Of a stretch of 11,174 bases of DNA, positions 1 to 5,493 are shown piece after piece. Source of the DNA: an uncultured Oscillospiraceae bacterium (GTDB lineage: Bacteria > Bacillota > Clostridia > Oscillospirales > Oscillospiraceae); contig CAKTHQ010000053.1 of NCBI GenBank assembly GCA_934565415.1, forward strand, positions 1-11,174, in the 5' to 3' direction. The position numbers and the translations under genes are program-made. Each line of letters opens with the position of its first letter. Within the stretch, counting starts at the first letter, position 1. The notes under the pieces are model-generated. The model did no database searches. It was not told where the DNA came from and was given only the letters and a program-made list of their open reading frames with translations.

Positions 1-933
1 CAGGTCGATGTCCTTGCCCTGGTAGGTGATCTGCAGGGTGCCGCAGACCTTCATGGCCACGGTCTTCATCATTTCCTCTACCAGGTCCATCATGCCGTGG
101 AAATCGGTATAGGCCTGGTACAGCTCGATGGAGGTAAACTCCGGGTTGTGGGTGGGGTCCATGCCCTCGTTCCGGAAGATACGGCCTACCTCGTACACCC
201 GATCCATGCCGCCGACGATCAGCCGCTTCAGGTACAGCTCGGTTTCGATACGCAGCACCATGTCGATGTCCAGAGTGTTGTGATGGGTATAGAAGGGACG
301 GGCGGAGGCGCCGATCTCGAAGGGAGTCAGGATGGGGGTGTCCACTTCCAGGAAGCCCTTGCCGTCCAAAAAGTGCCGCAGCTCCCGGAGGATCATGCTG
401 CGCTTGACGAAGGTATCCTTCACCTCAGGGTTGACGATCAGGTCCACATAGCGCTGGCGGTACCGGGTCTCCCGGTCGGTCAGGCCATGGAACTTTTCGG
501 GCAGGGGCAGCAGGGACTTGCTGAGCAGCGTAGCCTCGTGGACCCGCAGGGAAATCTCTCCCCGCTCGGTCTTAAATACATCGCCCTTGACGCCGACGAT
601 GTCGCCGATGTCGTTTTTCTTAAAGCGCTTGAAGTCCTCCTCGTCCATGGCGTCGAAGCGGACATACAGCTGGATGCGGCCGGTGTTATCCTGCAGGTCG
701 CAGAAGGACACCTTGCCCATACCGCGCTTACTCATAAGCCGGCCGGCCAGAGTCACGGTCTTCCCTTCCAGCTCCTCGAAATGTTCCTTAATCTGCTTTG
801 CGGAGGAAGTCACATCGAACTTGGTCTGCACAAAGGGGTCCTTGCCTTCGGCACGGAGGGCCTCCAGCTTCTCCCGACGGACCTTTACCTGGTCGGACAG
901 GGGTACTTCTGCCTGGGGTACAAACTTTGCCAT
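1..933 (-). CDS. lysS: Lysyl-tRNA synthetase, class II (C-terminus beyond window)
   Basis: This gene charges tRNA-Lys with lysine in the cytoplasm. The first 311 residues are visible; the family is usually about 490-505 residues, so roughly the last third lies beyond the left edge. The N-terminal OB-fold anticodon-binding domain spans about residues 55-150 (VTLAGRLMSKRG, then GKVSFCDLQDNTGRIQLYV). The class II catalytic core follows. Motif 1 lies near residues 192-204 (KGFLEVDTPILTP). The class II motif 2 signature RIFRNEG...HNPEFT lies at about 251-267, with the ATP-binding Arg at 254. Motif 3 is outside the window. The ATG at 931-933 starts only 3 bases after the greA stop, and a GAGGG ribosome binding site sits inside the end of greA. 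It is therefore the second gene of a greA-lysS operon, a common arrangement in Firmicutes. Confidence 0.97.
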   Translation of the reverse strand, partial: MAKFVPQAEVPLSDQVKVRREKLEALRAEGKDPFVQTKFDVTSSAKQIKEHFEELEGKTVTLAGRLMSKRGMGKVSFCDLQDNTGRIQLYVRFDAMDEEDFKRFKKNDIGDIVGVKGDVFKTERGEISLRVHEATLLSKSLLPLPEKFHGLTDRETRYRQRYVDLIVNPEVKDTFVKRSMILRELRHFLDGKGFLEVDTPILTPFEIGASARPFYTHHNTLDIDMVLRIETELYLKRLIVGGMDRVYEVGRIFRNEGMDPTHNPEFTSIELYQAYTDFHGMMDLVEEMMKTVAMKVCGTLQITYQGKDIDL

Positions 934-936
934 GGC

Positions 937-1413
937 TTAGCCCTCACGGGTCACGCTGATGACCTTCATGGTGTAGGAACCGGCGGGGGCGTTGACGGTG
1001 AAGGTTTCACCGGCAGCCTTGCCTACGATGCCACGGCCGAAGGGAGAGTCATCAGACAGCTTGTTCTGCATGGGGTTGGCTTCCTGAGAACCGGTGATCC
1101 GGTACTGGATCTGCTGGCCCTGCTCGTTCTCCACCACCACGGTGCAGCCCAGGCCCACCCGGCCGGTGGCCTCGTTCTCGTCCTCGATGATGACGGCATG
1201 GGACAGGATGTCCTCAATCTCAGCGATTCGGCCATACAGCTTGCCCTGCTCGTTCTTAGCGGCATCGTATTCGGAGTTTTCGGACAAGTCACCATAGGAC
1301 CGAGCCTCAGCGATCATCGCCGCCACTTCCCGCTCACGGGTGGTCTTCAAATAATTCAGTTCTTTTTCCAGGTCTGCCAGACGCAGGCTTGTGATCTTGT
1401 ATTCCTTAGCCAT
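937..1413 (-). CDS. greA: Transcription elongation factor GreA
   Basis: GreA rescues backtracked RNA polymerase by stimulating cleavage of the extruded RNA 3' end through the secondary channel. The protein has 158 residues, the normal family length. The N-terminal antiparallel coiled coil covers about residues 5-76. Its tip carries the family signature ARSYGDLSENSEYDAAK, with the conserved acidic pair D42 and E45 that supports metal-dependent cleavage. The C-terminal FKBP-like domain follows, with the typical SPFGRGIVGKAAGE stretch. The ATG at 1411-1413 is preceded by AGAAAGGA about 8-10 bases upstream. It is the first gene of the operon with lysS, driven by the promoter at 1460-1488. Both gene and start are secure. 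Confidence 0.97.
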   Translation of the reverse strand: MAKEYKITSLRLADLEKELNYLKTTREREVAAMIAEARSYGDLSENSEYDAAKNEQGKLYGRIAEIEDILSHAVIIEDENEATGRVGLGCTVVVENEQGQQIQYRITGSQEANPMQNKLSDDSPFGRGIVGKAAGETFTVNAPAGSYTMKVISVTREG

Positions 1414-1459
1414 ATTTCAAAATCCTTTCTTCAGATGGTAAATGCCCATAGCTTCTGAT

Positions 1460-1488
1460 ATTATAGAGGAATTTTCCCCGGGAGTCAA
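1460..1488 (-). promoter_or_regulatory. Sigma-A promoter of greA-lysS
   Basis: Read on the minus strand, TTGACT (1483-1488) is followed after exactly 17 bases by a perfect TATAAT (1460-1465). The leader to the greA ATG is about 40 bases. The match to the vegetative consensus is near perfect, as expected for a constitutively expressed housekeeping operon. Confidence 0.9.
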
Positions 1489-1578
1489 GGAAAATCCAAA
1501 TCATTCCCAGAAAAAATCCAGCCGAAGAATATTTACCGGCAAGATGGTATTTGGGCAAATCAGAATTTAGTAAAGAAC

Positions 1579-1630
1579 CCCCCGCCGGAGGAAGCCTTCC
1601 CCTACGGGGAAGGCGACCTCCCGGCGGGGG
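1579..1630. repeat. Long GC-rich palindrome (nested hairpin)
   Basis: The outer arms (1579-1591 and 1617-1630) pair as CCCCCGCCGG...CCGGCGGGGG with a one-base bulge. The inner arms GCCTTCCCC (1594-1602) and GGGGAAGGC (1606-1614) are a perfect 9-bp stem with a 3-base loop. It lies between the SdpI-like gene and the greA promoter and may stop leftward transcription, although only a short T-run (GGTTCTTTA on minus) follows. The two-stem design and GC richness resemble interspersed intergenic palindromes of gut Clostridia; that is my recollection and not tested here. Confidence 0.7.
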
Positions 1631-1639
1631 CTGCCCGAC

Positions 1640-1654
1640 TTTGGCTTCGCCAAA
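1640..1654. terminator. Small hairpin right after the SdpI-like stop codon
   Basis: TTTGGC (1640-1645) and GCCAAA (1649-1654) form a 6-bp stem with a TTC loop, 3 bases past the stop codon of the leftward membrane-protein gene. With the larger palindrome at 1579-1630 it probably makes up the 3' end of that operon. Alternatively it is one edge of the same repeat element. There is no strong T-run, so termination is an inference. Confidence 0.45.
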
Positions 1655-1657
1655 TTC

Positions 1658-2656
1658 TTATTTACCGCACCTTTCCAAAATTTCCTGATACAATTCTTCC
1701 GTCTCTCCCTGATTGTTCCCGCTGAGAACAATGGTATCCGTATCCGTACGCAGGACCACAACGCCCTGGGGACGGTAAACCGTATATCTTATATAGTCCC
1801 CGAATTCTTCGTTCCGAAATTGGCCGCACAGCAGGCGAAAAGAACCCAGGCCAAAATTCCGCAGACCAGCCGCGTCCTCCTGACGGTATTCGCATTCCCG
1901 GATGCTGGTATAGGGAACTTTCAGAACGGAATAGTAGGTTGCGCCAACCTCTATTCCTTCATTCTGAAACTCCACATGGATAGATCCGGTAAACAGGAGC
2001 ACCGCTGTCAGTGCCAGAACGACGAGCAGAATGACCACCCCAAATCGGGTCCATTTTTTGCCGGAAGCAATTCCCTTGCGCACCGTTCCCGCCTGCAGTT
2101 CCCGCCGGTAGAACAGATAGGAATACACCGTGGGCACCAGAACCATCAGCGCAATCCCCACAAAAAAGGCCGCCATACACACGGTCTCCGAAAAAGGCAG
2201 ACTCAGCAAGATCCCCGCCCCAAGCAGCACCCACAGCGGGCCTGCCATCCGGTGAGTCGCATTCCAGTTGTTCTCGCTTTCCAGCGTCCAGGATATGCGA
2301 ATGCCTATCACAGGGTTCTGTCGGCATTTGGGCATATAGTTGCCAATAACCACCATCATCAGGCCAAAGAATCCAACCATTACACGCATCACAGAAAACC
2401 GTAGACCCTGATTCAGAGCATATGAAAGGAAAAAGCAGCCGTTGCTCAGAATCGGGAGCAGCCATATAACCAGTTGATTGACCTTTTTGTTCTTCTCTTC
2501 TCCCTCCGTCATATGCATACAGAGGAGCAGCACCAGCGCCATGGAAATTGGTTCAATAAAACCAAGCCCCATATCCCGCAGGCCCAGCAGTAGGCCCAGA
2601 GGAATCGGCAGCAGCGTCAGAAGGACACATATCCATTTCGTTCGTTTGCTGTACAT
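1658..2656 (-). CDS. SdpI-like membrane protein with C-terminal PH-like domain
   Basis: This 332-residue membrane protein carries the SdpI family core at about residues 104-142: GNYMPK...N..IGIR.SWTLESENNWNATHRMAGPLW. Hydrophobic segments lie near 7-25, 33-50, 62-80, 92-106, 139-155, 158-182 and 205-223. A soluble tail of about 100 residues (226-328) looks like a bacterial PH-like domain. In Bacillus subtilis, SdpI gives immunity to the SdpC toxin and can sequester the repressor SdpR at the membrane; a similar role here is inference from family and context. The usual N-terminal DUF1648-type His/Asn motif is not apparent. The ATG at 2654-2656 follows a GAAAGGAG site and starts 4 bases after the SdpR-like stop, so the two are translated from one message. 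No sdpC-like toxin gene is visible. Family call is firm, function moderate. Confidence 0.85.
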   Translation of the reverse strand: MYSKRTKWICVLLTLLPIPLGLLLGLRDMGLGFIEPISMALVLLLCMHMTEGEEKNKKVNQLVIWLLPILSNGCFFLSYALNQGLRFSVMRVMVGFFGLMMVVIGNYMPKCRQNPVIGIRISWTLESENNWNATHRMAGPLWVLLGAGILLSLPFSETVCMAAFFVGIALMVLVPTVYSYLFYRRELQAGTVRKGIASGKKWTRFGVVILLVVLALTAVLLFTGSIHVEFQNEGIEVGATYYSVLKVPYTSIRECEYRQEDAAGLRNFGLGSFRLLCGQFRNEEFGDYIRYTVYRPQGVVVLRTDTDTIVLSGNNQGETEELYQEILERCGK

Positions 2657-2660
2657 AACA

Positions 2661-2924
2661 TCAGTCTCCTTTCAAATCCGCGATCCACAGAAGGGTCTCC
2701 TCCAGCACGGAGGTGTTGATCTCGTAGTAGATGTATTTCCCCTCCCGGGTGTCGTAAACCAGATCCGCGTCCTTCAGCACGGACAGATGCCGGGAGATGG
2801 CCGCCGCGGAAATATCGAAATGCTCGCAGATTTCCCCGGCACTTTTCTTCCCGCCCTTGAGTAAATTCAATATCTCCCGCCGGGTAGGGTCCGCCAGGGC
2901 CCGAAGCGTTTCCTGCAGGCCCAT
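2661..2924 (-). CDS. ArsR-family repressor, SdpR-like
   Basis: This is a small winged-helix DNA-binding protein of 87 residues. It opens with the ArsR/SdpR hallmark LRALADPTRREILNLLKGGKKSAGEI. The recognition helix region follows (HFDISAAAISRHLSVLKDADLV), then the wing (YDTREGKYIYYEIN). No metal-binding ELCVCDL motif is seen, which fits the SdpR autorepressor branch rather than metal-sensing ArsR. An ATG 18 bases upstream (2942) is in frame, but the ribosome binding site AAAGGAG (2933-2939) falls inside that extension and sits 8 bases before the ATG at 2922-2924, so the shorter start is chosen. It is the first gene of the operon with the SdpI-like protein. The inverted repeat at 2937-2971 suggests autorepression. 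Confidence 0.9.
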   Translation of the reverse strand: MGLQETLRALADPTRREILNLLKGGKKSAGEICEHFDISAAAISRHLSVLKDADLVYDTREGKYIYYEINTSVLEETLLWIADLKGD

Positions 2925-2932
2925 GTATCTCG

Positions 2933-2939
2933 CTCCTTT
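2933..2939 (-). promoter_or_regulatory. Ribosome binding site fixing the SdpR-like start
   Basis: AAAGGAG on the minus strand lies 8 bases upstream of the ATG at 2924. It rules against the longer in-frame ATG at 2942, which would place this site inside the coding region. Confidence 0.8.
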
Positions 2940-2971
2940 CATTTAACATTTAGCTTAACTGTTAAATGAAA
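2937..2971. promoter_or_regulatory. Operator: 12-bp perfect inverted repeat over promoter/leader
   Basis: TTTCATTTAACA (2937-2948) and TGTTAAATGAAA (2960-2971) are perfect inverted copies separated by 11 bases. The site spans the last bases of the -10, the likely transcription start and the leader down to the ribosome binding site. Because the upstream arm lies mostly before the start of transcription, it should act as DNA and not as an RNA hairpin. The obvious ligand is the SdpR-like repressor encoded immediately downstream (inference). Confidence 0.8.
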
Positions 2972-2998
2972 TATAGCACGGGAGGGGCTACTTGTCAA
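2970..2998 (-). promoter_or_regulatory. Sigma-A promoter of the sdpRI-like operon
   Basis: On the minus strand a perfect TTGACA (2993-2998) is followed after 17 bases by TATATT (2970-2975). The -35 lies immediately after the T-run of the upstream transporter's terminator. The intrinsically strong promoter overlapped by a palindrome fits tight repression. Confidence 0.88.
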
Positions 2999-3010
2999 GG
3001 GAAAAATTGA

Positions 3011-3036
3011 AAAAGCACCCCCTTCGGAGTGCTTTT
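3011..3036 (-). terminator. Intrinsic terminator of the MATE transporter gene
   Basis: The minus-strand transcript reads AAAAGCACTCC, a GAAG loop, then GGGGTGCTTTT. This is an 11-bp stem with one G-U pair, followed by TTCAATTTTTC. It begins 2 bases after the transporter stop codon and insulates the adjoining sdpRI-like promoter. Confidence 0.9.
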
Positions 3037-3038
3037 CC

Positions 3039-4421
3039 TTAATCCTCCCCTGCCGGCTCGGTGTCGGGGTCTACGTTTTTTATCCAGGGTCCGGTGCGGT
3101 AGTAGTTCAGGGAAATCACCGCGGCGGCTACCCAGCCTACGGGCCAGGAGGCCCAGATGCCCAGGTCCCCCAGGGCGGTTCTGGAAAGGGTCAGGGCCAG
3201 GATCACCCGCAGGAGCAGGTCTACAAAGGTAGCCACCATGAATTTTTTCATCATCCCCGCGCCCCGTAAGATTCCGTCGCAGATGAGCTTGGCGGAAATT
3301 ACAAAATAGAAGGGTGCCAAAATCCGCAGGAACACCAGTCCCGTCTTGGTGGCCACCGCACTGCTTTCGTCCAGGAACAGGGCCAGCACCAGCTTCCCAC
3401 CGAAGAAGTACAATAGGCTCAGGGGCAGGGCCACCGTCCAAATCATGCGGATGCCTGCCCGGAAGCCCTCTTTGACCCGATGGAGCTTCCCGGCGCCAAT
3501 GTTCTGGGCAGTGTAGTTGGACACACCGTTGCCCACGGTTGTGAAGCAGGTCAATACCAGATTGTTAAGCTTTACTGCCGCAGAGTATCCGGCCATGACC
3601 CCGGCACCGAAGCCATTGATGACGCCCTGAATGATGATGTTTCCCACAGAAATAAAGCTCTGCTGCAAAATGCTGGGAATCGCGATGACTATGATCTTTT
3701 TCAGCAGCACTCTGGAAAACAGCGGCGCTTTTTCCCCGCCGCACACCTTTTCCAACCGCCGCAGCACGACAATCACCGCCAAAATGCAGCTGACACCCTG
3801 ACACAAAAAAGTCGCCCAGGCCACACCGGCTACCCCCATCTGAAAGGCACTGACAAAGAGGATATCCACGGCGATATTGGATACGGAAGACACCGCCAGA
3901 AAATAAAAGGGCGTTTTGGAATCTCCCATGGCAGAAAAAATACCTGTGGAAATATTGTAGAAAAATACAAAGGGCAGACCGTAAACGTAGATATCCAGAT
4001 ACAGTTTGGAGTCCCCAAGAACCTCCTGGGGCGTCCGGATCAGCCCCAAAAGCCACCCAGCACAGCCCACGCCCAGAAGCATCAGGAAAGCGCAGATGGC
4101 GGCGCTGAAAATGCTGGCCGTAAACACCGCGGTCTTCACGCCCTTATAATCCTTGGCGCCAAACAGCTGACTCACCACCACCGAGCAGCCCATATTGCAG
4201 CCGAAGGCAAAAGCCAGAAAAATCAGCGTAATCTCGTAGCTGTTGCCCACAGCCGCCAGGGCATTCTCCCCAATAAATCTTCCCGCTACCAGGCTGTCGG
4301 CAATGTTATACAGCTGCTGGAACACAATACTCCCCAGCAGCGGGATACAGAATTCCCGCAAAACCTTACCGGGGCTCCCCACTGTCAAATCCTTGTTCAA
4401 AAAAATCATCCTTTTTGACAA
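3039..4421 (-). CDS. MATE-family multidrug/cation antiporter
   Basis: This is a 460-residue, about 12-segment inner membrane transporter, the usual MATE size. The opening is typical of the clostridial NorM/DinF-like branch: DLTVGSPGKVLREFCIPLLGSIVFQQLYNIADSLVAGRFIGENALAAVGNS, then GCSVVVSQLFGAKD. The two-lobed repeat is recognisable from PSILQQSFISVGNIIIQGVINGFG near residue 250. MATE proteins export drugs or metabolites against Na+ or H+; the substrate cannot be read from sequence. The longest frame starts with TTG (4419-4421) behind AGAGG (4428-4432). An ATG four codons in (4407-4409) also gives an intact protein but has a poorly spaced site. It is a single-gene unit with its own terminator. 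Family certain, start uncertain. Confidence 0.93.
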   Translation of the reverse strand: MSKRMIFLNKDLTVGSPGKVLREFCIPLLGSIVFQQLYNIADSLVAGRFIGENALAAVGNSYEITLIFLAFAFGCNMGCSVVVSQLFGAKDYKGVKTAVFTASIFSAAICAFLMLLGVGCAGWLLGLIRTPQEVLGDSKLYLDIYVYGLPFVFFYNISTGIFSAMGDSKTPFYFLAVSSVSNIAVDILFVSAFQMGVAGVAWATFLCQGVSCILAVIVVLRRLEKVCGGEKAPLFSRVLLKKIIVIAIPSILQQSFISVGNIIIQGVINGFGAGVMAGYSAAVKLNNLVLTCFTTVGNGVSNYTAQNIGAGKLHRVKEGFRAGIRMIWTVALPLSLLYFFGGKLVLALFLDESSAVATKTGLVFLRILAPFYFVISAKLICDGILRGAGMMKKFMVATFVDLLLRVILALTLSRTALGDLGIWASWPVGWVAAAVISLNYYRTGPWIKNVDPDTEPAGED

Positions 4422-4434
4422 ATTTTACCTCTTC

Positions 4435-4462
4435 ATTTTATCGCTTCTTCACAAAAAATCAA
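4435..4462 (-). promoter_or_regulatory. Candidate promoter of the MATE gene
   Basis: On minus, TTGATT (4457-4462) is followed after 16 bases by TAAAAT (4435-4440). It is the best match in the 248-base gap. It would place the transcription start almost on the ribosome binding site, leaving a leader of only several bases, so confidence is limited. Confidence 0.4.
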
Positions 4463-4610
4463 GTCTCCCCCGGATTTTCTGCATTCTGCCCAGCCCATCC
4501 CCAGAAGAAACCTTAGGACTTTGTAGGCTTTTCCGGCAAATCCGCAAGTTTCCCTTTGTCAAGAGGAAAGCTTCCCGATTTTCCCTCCCCATTTCTGTGG
4601 AATTCGTCAA

Positions 4611-4639
4611 TTGCCCCCTTACACCCCCTGTGGTATAAT
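4611..4639 (+). promoter_or_regulatory. Sigma-A promoter of the small unknown gene
   Basis: TTGCCC (4611-4616), 17 bases, then a perfect TATAAT (4634-4639). A leader of about 25 bases leads to GGAGG and the ATG at 4671. Confidence 0.8.
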
Positions 4640-4670
4640 GCCGCTCAGTGCGAATTTGGAGGTATGCCAT

Positions 4671-4985
4671 ATGTCAACCACAGTCAGCCATCCAACCAAT
4701 GCGGCAATTTTTAAGGCTGAGCAAGCCGTTTTTTCCAGCATCCGGGGCATGGATGCCCTTTTAAAAGCGCCCCCGGAAAAGGCCGCGGCCCTGCAGGCCA
4801 AGTATCCGGATGCCGCCTTTGCTCTGATGACCGCTGACAACCTGTTTACCGGCGACAGCGAGCAGTGCGCCATCCACCAGGAAGCCTACTTCTCTATCCT
4901 GCGTGGGGAGAGCCTGAAAAATGTGCGGTTCCGCTACGAAAAAGAAATGGATGCTTATGTGGAAAAGCATATGTGGGACGATTAA
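4671..4985 (+). CDS. Small soluble protein of unknown function
   Basis: I do not recognise this 104-residue protein. It is soluble, with no signal peptide, membrane segment or Cys cluster. The composition suggests mostly helix: AAIFKAEQAVFSSIRGMDALLK, then PPEKAAALQAKYPDAAFALMTADNLF, ending in a charged helix RFRYEKEMDAYVEKHMWDD. It has a clear promoter (4611-4639) and a GGAGG site (4658-4662) spaced 8 bases from the ATG, and it ends at the strong terminator 4999-5044, so it is an independent one-gene unit. An upstream TTG in the same frame (4611) overlaps the -35 and is rejected as a start. Expression signals make it a convincing gene; function is open. Confidence 0.82.
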   Translation: MSTTVSHPTNAAIFKAEQAVFSSIRGMDALLKAPPEKAAALQAKYPDAAFALMTADNLFTGDSEQCAIHQEAYFSILRGESLKNVRFRYEKEMDAYVEKHMWDD

Positions 4986-4998
4986 AAATATATAAAAA

Positions 4999-5044
4999 GC
5001 CGTCATTGCCACAACCTGCATACGCACCGGTTCGCAATGACGGC
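4999..5044. terminator. Bidirectional terminator / palindromic unit between convergent genes
   Basis: GCCGTCATTGC (4999-5009) and GCAATGACGGC (5034-5044) form a perfect 11-bp stem. A-rich sequence on the left and CCTTTTTT on the right give a T-run in both directions, so it can serve both the gene ending at 4985 and the one ending at 5051. The 24-base loop contains a second stem (AACC-TGC with GCA-GGTT around 5013-5032). The GTCATTGCGA motif resembles an interspersed repeat I recall from gut Firmicutes, so it may be a domesticated repeat. Confidence 0.85.
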
Positions 5045-5050
5045 CCTTTT

Positions 5051-5308
5051 TTACTTTCTTCCAAAAAGATGGAAGCCCTTCTTTTCGTGAGGGGCGGATG
5101 TAATCTCCCCTACCGTATAGCCTGTGGGGTCGATAGCGGCATGGATGGCCTTTTCGTCCAGGGGCTCCTTGGAAAGAATCACCGTCTGTCCCTTGCTGTG
5201 GGAAGAGGTCACCTTTTCCACCGGGAAAGCGGCGCGGATGGCATCGTTGATATGTGACTCACACATAGAGCAGGCCATGCCGGAAACTTTGACTGTTGTT
5301 TGGATCAT
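5051..5308 (-). CDS. CopZ-like heavy-metal-associated (HMA) protein
   Basis: This is an 85-residue cytoplasmic protein with a ferredoxin-like HMA fold. The metal-binding signature GMACSMC lies at residues 10-16, giving Cys13 and Cys16 as ligands, usually for Cu(I). It continues with the expected pattern (HINDAI, then VTSSHSKGQTVILSKEPLDEKAIHAAIDPTGYTV). A Lys/His-rich tail (HEKKGFHLFGRK) follows. CopZ-like proteins pass copper to CopA-type ATPases; none is visible nearby, so the partner and even the metal are unknown. The ATG at 5306-5308 has a strong AGAAAGGAAGGA site. A longer in-frame opening upstream overlaps the promoter and is rejected. The promoter at 5333-5361 carries an inverted repeat, suggesting metal-dependent control. 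Confidence 0.92.
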   Translation of the reverse strand: MIQTTVKVSGMACSMCESHINDAIRAAFPVEKVTSSHSKGQTVILSKEPLDEKAIHAAIDPTGYTVGEITSAPHEKKGFHLFGRK

Positions 5309-5332
5309 ATCAATCCTTCCTTTCTGGCCCAG

Positions 5333-5361
5333 ATTATAGCACAATTTTAAGTTAGCGTCAA
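5333..5361 (-). promoter_or_regulatory. Sigma-A promoter of the CopZ-like gene
   Basis: On minus, TTGACG (5356-5361), 17 bases, then a perfect TATAAT (5333-5338). The leader to the ATG at 5308 is about 20 bases. Confidence 0.88.
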
Positions 5362-5366
5362 CTAAC
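5351..5366. promoter_or_regulatory. Putative operator over the -35 of the CopZ-like gene
   Basis: GTTAG (5351-5355) and CTAAC (5362-5366) are inverted around a 6-base centre that is the -35 hexamer itself. The half-sites recall those of DtxR/IdeR-type metal repressors (TTAGG...CCTAA), but the spacing differs from the classic 19-bp box. The regulator is therefore unassigned. Confidence 0.5.
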
Positions 5367-5435
5367 CTTTTTGCATAAAGCTTATCAACCAACTATACAA
5401 TAAAATAGAGAGATTGCGCAGGTGCAATTATCAAA

Positions 5436-5482
5436 AAGGTCCCCGGGCATCCGATCTTTTCGTCAGATGCCCTGGGGGCCTT
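5436..5482 (-). terminator. Intrinsic terminator of nrdD
   Basis: On minus, a long stem forms between AAGGCCCCCAGGGCATC and GATGCCCGGGGACCTT, with one bulge and one mismatch, followed by TTTGATAATT. It starts 12 bases after the nrdD stop codon, so nrdD ends its transcript here. Confidence 0.9.
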
Positions 5483-5493
5483 GTCCTTTTCAG

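Noticed and set aside
97..1458. Plus-strand open frame of 453 codons
   Set aside because: It lies antisense to lysS and greA, which have clear motifs, starts and promoter. The translation has no family pattern. Long antisense frames are expected from the codon bias of GC-rich third positions.
3480..4418. Plus-strand open frame of 312 codons
   Set aside because: It is antisense to the MATE transporter. Its Gln/His-rich low-complexity translation is typical of reversed membrane-protein codons.
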